Source: Lineus longissimus (taxonomy: Eukaryota > Nemertea > Pilidiophora > Heteronemertea > Lineidae). Taken from it: DNA of 64,000 nucleotides. Positions 48,501 through 58,300 of the stretch are shown here, piece after piece (position 1 is the first letter of the stretch; the number at the start of each line of letters is the position of its first letter). The stretch lies in contig NC_088310.1 of assembly GCF_910592395.1 (NCBI RefSeq), forward strand, positions 8,437,501-8,501,500, given 5' to 3'. A program made the translations under genes and the position numbers. Below the pieces are notes generated by a model, which worked only from the letters and a program-made list of their open reading frames with translations, did no database searches and had not been told where the DNA came from.

Positions 48501-49615
48501 AACAACTGGCATTTGCGTTAACAGTGTAAAGAAACAAGCCATCCATTTGACAAACAACTGGCATTTGCGTTAACAGTGTAAAGAAACAGGCCATCCATTT
48601 GACAAACAACTGGCATTTGCGTTAACAGTGTAAAGAAACAGGCCATCCATTTGACAAACAACTGGCATTTGCGTTAACAGTGTAAAGAAACACGCCATCC
48701 ATTTGACAAACAACTGGCATTTGCGTTAACAGTGTAAAGAAACAAGCCGTCCATTTGGCAAACAACTGGCATTTGCGTTAACAGTGTAAAGAAACAGGCC
48801 GTCCATTTGGCAAACAACTGGCATTTGTGTTAACAGTCTGAATAAATAACTCATCATTTGGCAAATAACAGGAATTTGCGATTACACGAAATAAGCCATC
48901 AATATGGGAAACAGCGACATTGCATTTAGAAGGAAGCAACCACATTAAGAAGCCCAACCATGTCCTTAATCTTCGGTGATTTCCTGTTTAGCATGCTAAC
49001 AGCGTTTACAGTTAACGATACAAACAGAGGAAGTTATATACTCGTATATGTACCTCGATTGAAATTTGGGGGAACTTAGGCTGAAAGGTTGGGGGAAACA
49101 TGGTGACACGTTTAGCGCCCTATCTTCCATTGATTAAGTTGTTCTTTCAGGTGCACCATGACAACTGTGGACCCGGACTGCCCCGAAAGTGCCCACGCAG
49201 CCAAAGACCCACTTGCGACGTTACGAAGGTATAAAGAGAGTCCGACAAAATATAGAACCTCTCGAGGGCCATTTTTATTTCGTGTTGGAAGCAGACACAG
49301 AAACATGTTTTCTCACGTAGAAACTCCCTGAGCCTTACAATTCAAGAAGTCATGAAGATGAACCGAAAGGGCTTACGGAACGTTTGCTAGCTTCGCTGTA
49401 GACCGGTGCTGGCCCGCCCCACAAAAGCCTACTTTTATGGGCTAGGTTTGCTGGAAGTGATGGGGCATTCCTGATATTTTGATGCACTATTACATTTCAG
49501 GTATCGTTCAAAGCCCGAGTGGCCAGCGGGACCGGTGTTTGGCGTACGTCTTGGTATCAGTCATCTTGGGAACATCAAGGTCGGAGACCAAGTATATGTC
49601 AAGAGGAAGTCATAA
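45572..49615 (+). CDS. mtarc: mitochondrial amidoxime-reducing component (mARC), MOSC-domain protein, gene 1
   Basis: Seven exons: 45572-45795, 46205-46390, 46845-47022, 47396-47548, 48243-48304, 49151-49228 and 49501-49615. All have GT/AG borders and compatible phases, giving 331 aa (human paralogues are about 335-337). Residues 10-25 form the N-terminal membrane anchor, followed by KK-RPR. VGTVKELYLHPLKSCRG at 38-54 opens the MOSC N-terminal beta-barrel. MDCGDAAADWI is near 145-155, NFRPNIVVDGC near 230-240, and ERCTMTTVDPD at 267-277 contains Cys269, the equivalent of the molybdenum-ligating cysteine of mARC. VGDQVYV closes the protein. mARC reduces N-hydroxylated substrates at the outer mitochondrial membrane with cytochrome b5 and its reductase. 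A 65-bp array follows exon 4 and a 52-bp array lies in intron 5. Confidence 0.92.
46685..46735. repeat. (ATC)n microsatellite in mARC gene 1 intron 2
   Basis: cgtcatcgtcatcatcatca followed by tcatcaatgcc is a short triplet tract located 110 bp before exon 3. Confidence 0.85.
47544..47923. repeat. 65-bp tandem array of duplicated splice-donor units in mARC gene 1 intron 4
   Basis: The founder unit starts with the last bases of exon 4 and its donor (ctgag|gttagt, 47544-47554). It is followed by units carrying ctgag|gtgaga (donor at 47612) and four copies of ctgag|gtaaga (47677, 47742, 47807, 47871). Each unit continues gggttgaccatagacaccac and then (t)ctggctagaaatcttgaaat cctaaaa. Spacing is 63-65 bp. 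The final partial unit lacks a donor. The downstream copies match the donor consensus better than the authentic site does. Confidence 0.9.
48465..48890. repeat. 52-bp minisatellite in mARC gene 1 intron 5
   Basis: The unit ttaacagtgtaaagaaacaa, gccatccatttgacaaacaa, ctggcatttgcg is repeated seven times with few changes. An eighth, decayed copy (taacagtctgaataaataac) follows. It is entirely intronic, between exons 5 and 6. Confidence 0.92.
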
Positions 49616-50323
49616 ATATAGCGTGCTCTCTCTCTCGTCATTCCGTATGTTCGACTGAGAGTGCCATTCCTGCAAATATGACCCTTGTGGAGAGCGTATA
49701 CTTAGATAGGAGGTATCATTTGCCTCATTATAATGAACTAACTGTACTTTCTATTACATTTATTGTATTATTCTTGCATTGCAATTTATTGTATTGCATC
49801 TTTGTATAAAGTGTGGAATATATATATATAACTCCAGTTGTGGATCCAGAAATTTGAAAAGTGGGGGAGCGGCCCCAGCCAGAGCACAGAAAGTCCGATC
49901 TTGTTCCATGAACCCATAGTCCGCATTTCACCCGAAATATCAACCCCGCTTGTGATCCAGTTGACGGTTAAATTAGTAATCTGTATCGTAGACATCAATA
50001 TTATTTTTGTACATGCATGTAATAAAAACACAAATATGTATGAATATTCCATTTTTCATATTTCTTTGATTCAAGTTAAATTCGTCACTGAACTCCATTT
50101 CAGGTGATGTGATGCTTTCGAACAGCTCACAGTGCAGCATATCAAGACTTTCCATTTCTTCAGATATTGAAAGGTCTGCTAGGAAAAAGTCCATGGTTGT
50201 TGCAAGTCGTCTCGAAGTATCATATGGCTTCTGAACACCAAATCTAAAGTGGCCAACTGTTTTAATTTCTCTACAATAATATTCGATTCAGACAGCAACA
50301 AATTGACTCTTGCTCCAGTCATG
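49616..50323. other. shared 3' interval between convergent mARC genes 1 and 2
   Basis: Only 708 bp separates the two stop codons. Possible polyadenylation signals are aataaa on the plus strand at about 50022 and inverted tttatt motifs at about 49768 and 49784 for the minus strand. The two 3' untranslated regions may therefore overlap by a few hundred bases. No other gene is seen. Confidence 0.5.
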
Positions 50324-53300
50324 TTAGACTTTCTTCCTGGCGTAGACTTTATCTCCAACTCGGATACTTCCTTCATGACGGAGTCCCAACCTCACTCCGA
50401 ATACAGGGCCACGACTATAACCCGGCCTCTTGCGGTAACTGAAAAATTCAAGTAAACAAGCAATAAATAAGGCATTGAAGTGTCAATTCTCACATCAATT
50501 TATCATAAAATAGTCAGATACCTGCCACAGAGGGTCCATATTTAGGTTACTGCTGTCCGTTATCATGAGTTATACGTATGCTTCCGTCTTCGGCGAGCTA
50601 TTACCTTTCACTGGGGATTGGACTGGTGATAGTCAGACCGGTGGGCTGCATGGCCTGCATACTGCACAAACAATGTTCTATCTCTATCATTCTGCCTCCC
50701 CTATCTACCAGCCTACTGCCACAAGTCGTTCGGAAATAATCGAGGACTCTGCTGCCATGACTTACGTCCTGAGAGTAGCAAGGGGCTCCTTCTTGTAATG
50801 GCCCATCTCGGGGTTGTCTGGGTCAATTGTAGTAATAAAGCACCTAAAACGGAAAGGGAAAGGTAACACTGGTCAATCTTGTCTAACAGAAGGCCATTTA
50901 CCAAGAAGTCAAAACAGAACAGCAACTCAAAGTTGACACTTTGTCACAAAGCCCAGGCGACGGCGGGTGACAATTTTCAGGTCATGAAGAGGAGCAAACT
51001 TACCTCTCTGCGAGTGCAAATTGGAAGAGAGAGGCCTTATTGATGAAGATTTCTTCCCAGGAATCCTGAAAGAGGCATTCGATGGATAATAAGGCATGGT
51101 TCCCCCGAATGACTTTCCGCATCAGTCACAAAGTACGACTTACATGTACGAAGACGACTTCTTTCTATTCGTGCATGTTATCTGTACGATAACTAAGAAT
51201 TTGTTATTCGACATCGTAGTTCTTCATCCTGGCACCAGTTGTTTTCAGTATACTCCGCCTCTCGAAATTTCATTTTGTATACGACATAGGAGTAAAAACT
51301 CCTGATATCAGGATGCAGTCCTTGGGCGATGGGAAAACATATTTAATGAATGACGATTACGACTGATGACCTCAAGCGATAATGAGTTTCCACATCGCTT
51401 ACGAATTACGCATTCTTGGTTATCGAACAGATTACATGCACGAATACATCGCATTCGTCTTTGTATGTCGTAATTCGTGAGTGGTGCGGAAACTCACTAA
51501 TTACAATTAACGAAGACGAACTCTTTGTATGCGGGCATATAATCGGTTCTCTTACGATCAATTCGCAATGGTCGTAGTTCGTGAGTTATGCGGAAAATTC
51601 GAACCATGTATGCCGTGTGGTAATGTTTTCCTTTTTTAGTTGTGAAATAAATATTGTTCAAACTCTATCAACTGAATGACTTACTTCATCGTTCGGCGGA
51701 CATCCTTCCACCACAACATTCGGCCGAAAATGGCGAATGGTGACATTCTTATCCAGACGTTTGTTCAATTCGTCCAATGATGCTTGCGACAGCAGATTGA
51801 ACGTGCTTTGGTCTGGGATGGTGAACTGGGGAGCAAACTGAAATGGGTCGTTGATTAGTTTGGGAGAGTTTCAGATTTTAATCAGAGAAGAACGAGATCG
51901 ACGAGACATTCTGACGATATCGCGTTGCCTGCCGTAAAGATGTCAACTAAAGAAAAAAAATTGCCTCGTTCACGGACCAAATTCTGAACCTACGCTTGTC
52001 CATGGCATTATGTCTCAGTGGTCGATAACGTGAATTACCCGGGGTGTTCCTGAACGCCTAGCAACCCCTTGGGTGCCACCAGGCCACAACGACATATAAG
52101 TACGGGGGTGTATATCCGTTTATGCACATGTTCAATTTGAAATCTAAAAATGTCGTCGTAAAGATACAGCTTGCATATCAATATGAAAGCATCAGTGAAT
52201 TGAATTAAATCGCATATTTCACCATCTTGACTCTCAATGTACTGACATAGGCTACGGAGGCAATACCGCTGGAAGTTCAGTATGAAATTTCACGAGAAAA
52301 CTAATTCAACCTCGGAGATGAAGTGAAATTGGGGGACGGAAGGGTGCCCAACCTCTCTCATGTGCATGGGTCTCCAACTCTCGAGCCGCTTTCGGCTCTT
52401 AAAGTCCATTTGTAAACATTTGGAAAGTATATTTCTGTAACCACACCACCACATTGCCAGTACCACACCTTTTGGTTACTGCCAGCAATGACTTCCCCAT
52501 GCTCGCTTGAAGATCCGGGGAAGCGTTCTTTTAAGGTATGACCGACATTAACCAGTCGCAGTGGTCTCTTGGTCTCCAGTGCTTTGTTTATCCACTCGGC
52601 CGCCGCGTCGCCGCAATCCACCGCGTCGAAATATTCCTCCCAGTTCCTGTGCAAGAAGAAAAGGAGGGGACAGATTACCATTTTCAGAAAATAATAAAAC
52701 TAACAGTACAATGTTATGTACATAATGTACAGGTAATGCTTCCATGAAGGAAGGCGAAGGTTAACAAATGGCCATGCTTTGCAACGTATTCCAAAGCCAT
52801 GCGGTTGAGTAACGCTAAATAGCAAAACGAGTTATTTCCATTGCTTTTCTACAGAGTGTTCATCACTATACGAGATTTATCCGTTTTTGCCATTTTGAGA
52901 AAAAATGGCTAAGATCAATGTTTGGAATTCAACTGAAAATGCATTGAATCTTTGGACATTGTTGATCATAAACGTTTTACTATATCGGCCCGAATGCTTT
53001 GAAATTTGCAGCACATTTCAGTTTTCATATAGTCATTATACGGTCATAGTCTGGTTAAGTCCAAAATGTTTAATGGTCCACTGCTTACCTGCAAATGATA
53101 TTTTTGGTCGAGTCAGCGTCTAATTCCTTCGGTAATATAAGGTTCTCCATTCCTGGGAATGATAGTTGGATTTCGTCACCATGGATGTCGTTCTTGACCA
53201 GCCCCATCTTGAATTGTGTTTTAAGGTTAACTTTCTGGTAACGATCTGAAGGATCGCAGAGCAAAAAGTGTCTGAAAAAAAGCAAACAATCTTGGTAAAC

Positions 53301-53967
53301 ATGACTTTGGCAAGTGGTTAAACAATCTAATCCTATGCTGATAGCACTCCAAGCTGTAGGCCTACCTGTTGTACTTGTCGTTCAAGTTGTACCTTTCTTA
53401 CCTATCGTACATTAAATTTGGCCTCACAGCCATTCAAGTACATTTGTATATACATGTACACTTTTTTTCTTGGATAGTCACACTAAAACATCACTTCATT
53501 GACCTTAAGTGGAATAACACACCAGTCCTTCCTCGCTTTGCACTTATCTTCGGGCCAGCTGTTGCCTGTGGGTGAATTTGCCTACTCTAGTGGCAGAGTG
53601 ATGTCGCCTCGAGTATTCGCAGGATTTGGTGATGTCAGGGTGAAGTTGCCCCCTCTAACACCCGAGTGAGAAGTGAATGAATATAAACCCCAGGCGAACT
53701 GCCCTCGTGAGACACTGTGAAGAGATGAGTGACTATGACTAACCTGTCATAGACTCCATTTGCCCGGAGTCCCATCCACGTACACTCGGCTTCCTGGAGA
53801 GCCGAGCCTCGACATGACTTCACCGGGTGGAGATACAACTCTTTGACAGTCCCGACAAATTCCAGGGGTCTAGGACGCCTCTTGTGTAACAAACAAAAAG
53901 TAAGGTAGAGACCAAGACCTCCAAGTACTATGGGAAGGACCGATGCAATCGTTAGATCACCACCCAT
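50324..53967 (-). CDS. mtarc: mitochondrial amidoxime-reducing component (mARC), MOSC-domain protein, gene 2
   Basis: Seven minus-strand exons: 53967-53744, 53271-53089, 52646-52469, 51837-51685, 51065-51004, about 50829-50752 (begins g|tgcttt, ends agg-ac before gtaagt), and 50438-50324. Exon sizes (224, 183, 178, 153, 62, 78, 115 nt) and phases mirror gene 1, giving 330 aa. An N-terminal anchor (about residues 8-26, SVLPIVLGGLGLYLTFCLLH) is followed by RRPRPLEFVGTVKELYLHPV and KSCRG. VDCGDAAAEWI, HFRPNVVVEGC, ERCFITTIDPD (Cys268, the molybdenum-ligand position) and VGDKVYARKKV follow. The donor after exon 3 is the weak gtgtgg. Middle parts differ clearly from gene 1, so the paralogues are not recent. 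It is convergent with gene 1. Intron 4 carries a foldback element that ends 28 nt before exon 5. Confidence 0.9.
51093..51614. mobile_element. nested foldback element in mARC gene 2 intron 4
   Basis: The outer inverted ends are ggcatggttc ... ttccgcatcagtcacaaagt acgac (51093-51140) and the inverted match gtcgtagttcgtgagttatg cggaaaa ... gaaccatgtatgcc (ending 51614). Inside, gagtttccacatcgcttacg aattacg (51384) pairs with an inverted copy ending at 51495. Words such as cgaagacga and atgc-gaata recur. There is no ORF, so it is a MITE-like element. Confidence 0.6.
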
Positions 53968-54072
53968 GCTTGTGGCCAACGGCGAGTATACCAAGGATGT
54001 TGAGTGAACTCCCTTGCCTTCACTGGTATATAAGATTTGCCAGGTCATTGTCCTGCTCTGCTTATAAATCAA

Positions 54073-54562
54073 AACTGATGACCGAATTTGATTAATAATG
54101 TCGAAAGTTTGCTTGTATTGGGTCAGATCAAACCGCCAAGTTGATTAGCTCGCCGTGAATTTTCCACGTTGTTTTTTAAGTGAGGGTTGGGTTCAGAAAA
54201 CTTCACAAACTAAGCTCCGCGATCATAACGGACAGAATTTATTCGACATTGATTTACAGAAATTCGAAGAATGGACCAGTGTATAATTCTGTTCTTATTC
54301 AAATATCAATAAATGCAGGATTTTAAAGGGTAGATTTTTAATTTGGTAAAACAGTGTAGATTTTATTCAAAGGTTTCAAGTGTCAAAAAACCTTCGGGCA
54401 CGACAGTACCTCCACGCGCTCCTATAGGTTAAGACGATCTGCAGGAATAGCTTTCCTTGTCAGAAATTTTGAAGAGTTATCATTCATAGTAATGCATGTG
54501 CCAGCCAGATCAGATTGTTCAATCTCTCCAGTTCGCCATGTTCTTAAAAATTGTTTTAAAAG
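54073..54562. other. upstream region of mARC gene 2, nothing recognised
   Basis: A tataagattt motif at about 54024-54033 (minus orientation: aaatcttata) is not a convincing TATA box. There is no other gene. The region also precedes the orphan exon fragment. Confidence 0.35.
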
Positions 54563-54640
54563 TTCGTCTCGGGATCAGTCATCTTGGGAACATCAAGGTC
54601 GGTTACGAGAAAGTCTGGTGGTAGTACAAAGGAGGAAGAT
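54563..54640 (+). pseudogene. orphan mARC last-exon fragment
   Basis: cgtctcgggatcagtcatct followed by tgggaacatcaaggtcgg encodes RLGISHLGNIKVG, identical in amino acids to the end of mARC gene 1 exon 7 and nearly so in DNA. The frame then diverges (YEKVWW, stop) with remnants of the terminal aggaag. No acceptor, upstream exon or complete C-terminus accompanies it. It is on the plus strand, opposite gene 2, and is a relic of a further mARC copy or a duplicated exon. Confidence 0.8.
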
Positions 54641-55327
54641 GAACATTTTAACAAGTGTTGTTTCGTCACAGAAAATAATCATGATTAATTTCTCAGTAAA
54701 TTTCTGTAGGATGTCTTAAAACCGTGGCATGCAGTCGTTATAAGGATTTTTCTCGAAAGAAACACAAAAACATTTCGTTGTCAGTGACAGACGGAGTCGA
54801 TAGAGAATAGATTAACAACTCCCAAACTGTTATGAAATTTAGCTGCGCGGCAAACAATTTTCATATTTGTTCATTACATAGTGGAGTGTCATCATTGTTA
54901 GTTTTAAAAATCTTGTACATTTGATGAGGTACATGTACTATATACTATACACATGTACATCATAAACGAGTCGTGACAAATGGTAGAAACACTTTTCTGG
55001 ATTCGAGCCATCACACATACATGTATATATTTGCTCTTCTTTTCGATTGAACATACAGTTTTGCCGGAGGCAAGTATATGAATTATCATATAATTGCTAC
55101 ATCTGGGCTTGCATGTTTGTATCTAATAATAGTTCAAACACTAATTCACCAATGAATAGTGAAATTTGGGGGAAATGACGCGTTTGACTGTGTAACCCTC
55201 CACATTTTCGAGCACTCGCTGTCGTCAAATATTCAGTGTTTTAGTGTATTCCCCGCATATGCATACTGCAGAAGAATGTACGATGCTTTACGCCGCAATA
55301 ACAAATACAGTCCAGGCATCACCAAGT
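54641..55327. other. intergenic, likely includes receptor 3' untranslated region
   Basis: No gene is seen. Several acatgtac/tacatgta palindromic words occur at 54925-55025. The region lies downstream of the minus-strand receptor stop codon. Confidence 0.4.
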
Positions 55328-58300
55328 TTAGCTCATAGACACTGACGTGGTACTCGTAGAACTGACTCTATATGCAGATGACCCCTGGGTCTTTCCTGAT
55401 CCGTCTCCGGAAAGTCTCGCCTTCAACAGCTTCCAGACATAGGGACGGCAAGCGAAGGCAATAAATATGAACAGCCCCTGGAGACTATTCAAGATGATGT
55501 AGATATACTCCAGGACAACGTTAGCGGAGCCTGTCATAATCCAAACATAGGCCGTCACCCACGTCCCGCCCATGACTAAGGCAAGCTTCAAACTGATCCA
55601 GATATTAGCCCTGTCGCCTTTGCGAACTTTCTTCGCGGCTTTGGTCGCCCGGTGTAGGCTGCAGACGGTCACAACAAACATGATTAGGTTAGCTAGAAGG
55701 TGGGCTCCTACGGGGACGATGAAGAGAACGAGGAGGCCAGAAGTGTTGCTGATCCAGCAGTACCGATCTCCGTAGCCCGGATTATAGGGATGTACCTCTT
55801 TCTTCCATATGAAATCAAGCAGCAGGGAGACACCTATCAGTACGGCAGGATACGACCAGCTGAAGACACTGTAAAAGATGAACTTGAAGTTTTTGCGTGA
55901 CGTCAGCTGGAAGGCGTTCAGAGCGGAGAATGTCAAGGTCACGTCGAGAGCCATGCAGCTCATCCAAGCAAAGGAGGCCGTGTAGAAGTAGTGGATTGCA
56001 GCAGCGATGACCTTGCAGAGTGTCTTGTGTTCGATCTGGGCGACTCCGGTTAGGAATAGCAGCTGCGCCAGAAACAGACTCATAGCTAACATCATCATGG
56101 TCTTACCAGGGACATTCCGTAACTTTGGCAATAGAACGTAGATGGAGAAAAGCATGAACAGGGAAACGAGGGATATGGACATTCCGGAGATTGTTAGGAT
56201 CGAGGACGCTGTGAACCCTGGCGATGGGGACTCGGCTGGTGAGGTCTCCCCTTGTTCGTTCTTGGTCAAGTTCTGCAAGACGTCTACACAAATGATGATA
56301 AAGTTGTCCATTATTGTGTAATCACCTTCTTCAATACGAATCCCTGAATGCTCATGGATGGCTGTGCCGTTCTCAAACATGCTGAATTCCGATTGGTTTA
56401 TCCGGAGAGCTGGACAGTCGTTTGGCGTGGTACTCATTTTCGGAGTTGACGTCAGTTCGACATCCCCGTTCCCAAGCTCCAACGTTTGTAAAGCAAACAA
56501 TTCATTTCCTGTTTTGTTGCCAGCATTTCTATTTGGGATCAAGGTTACCCCATTGCCATCATTCAAAATATCATTTTCACTTTCAGGCATCGTTTCTATA
56601 TTTGCTGGTGCAGCGGGGCGGAAAGACACCAAAACTGCAAAGTTACTCTCAGGTCCACTTGGCGTTATTGGTATTTTGGGAATCGGAGCTCCAGGTGTTT
56701 GGGTCTCTTCGCTTTTTTCCGGCACCTGGCATTCTCCATCCTTGGGTACCGTTCCTTCGGGGCAAAGAAGAGGGCGACACTTGTTGGAAAACGGGTCCAG
56801 GACTTCACCCGCGCTGCATGGTGACAACTGCGTATTGACGTCCCCTCCCTTATCCAACACCGAGTTCTCGTTAAGGTTGAAGAGAAATGAGAGGGAGATG
56901 GAACCGGGGCGGTTGTAAGTGGGAATTGATGGTAGAGGGATGCCAAACAAGAAACAAAACGATATATCGGATGGTGTCTCATGGTTACAAATGGCACATG
57001 CAGGGTGCTTGTACATTCCAAACGAACCCATGGACATCACCAGCGTTGTTTTGTTAGAGCACTCTTCAATGATAGTTTCATCAGCAAAATCTGACGCGCA
57101 ACTCGAGTGATAATCTGTATAAAAACAATTGCGTAAGTTGTTCGAGTTTAAAAACGGTGAAAGATAATAGTAGGTGTCGCGACAGGGTTCCTCCGTGGTG
57201 GTCGTCGTTGTCGTTGGGATCGCCGTTGATGAATTCAAGCCGTCGGGATCGAAATGGTAGAAGGGAAGTTGAGGCAGCACTCGTAAGCACGAGAAGCGTA
57301 GCTTCCAGAAGAGGGTATCGTAGTCGCCCCAGCATTCACTGCAATACTTATTCCGATAGAGGACACCTGTAAGCCGACCGGAGACGGGGTAGTCAAGGAA
57401 GGGGTCATCATCAAGGCCTTCGCATAGGCCTCGTATTGTATTAGACGGGTAGTCGTGAGGGCATTGCATCATTATCATAACCTCTCCCGTGCGTGATGTG
57501 ATGGAATCCGATTCTGAGAATTTGCGGCATTGCATGGCATCCCTCAGTTCCCCAGGGTCTCTAAACCTGCCTTCCAATGGTGGGCGTGTTGTGTTCACAT
57601 CACTGCAGCAGTCCTCCATCACGGAGCACATCTCGTCACAGAAACATGTGGGAGTCGACCCAGGACCCAGACTACCTCTTGTACATGAATACGTATCGGG
57701 ACATGGACGATAAACCATGGGAACGAGTTCCAATTCCGGTAGCGATTCAGTCGTGTGGCTACTTGCCGTGTTGCCGTTATTCCGAATGTCATTCTCGCCA
57801 GACAATATAGCTGCATTTGTCGGAGTAACGGGATGAAACGGGACAAGAACTGCGTGTTCACCGTTAGACAAACTTGGTGTATTTATGGGTGGAACTAAGG
57901 AATCATTTTTTAAAGTTATGCTTTCTATTATGCTATCATCTGCATCAAATGGTACTTTGTTCACCAATGGTTCCAAAAGCATAACTCCAGGTGTGCTGGT
58001 GTCTCTGTCAGTGTCAAGTGTCAAACTTGGCAACGTCATTTGGACCTTTTCCGGCACGTGGCATTCTCCGTCCTTGGGTACCGTTCCTTCGGGGCAAAGA
58101 AGAGGGCGACACTTGTTGGAGAACGGGTCCAGGATTTCACCCGCGCTGCATGGTGACAACTGCGTATTGACGTCTTCCCCCTGATCCAACACCGAGTTCT
58201 CGTTAAGGTTGAAGAGAAATGAGAGGGAGATGGAACCGGGGCGGTTGTAAGTGGGAATTGATGGTAGAGGGATGCCAAACAAGAAACAAAACGATATATC

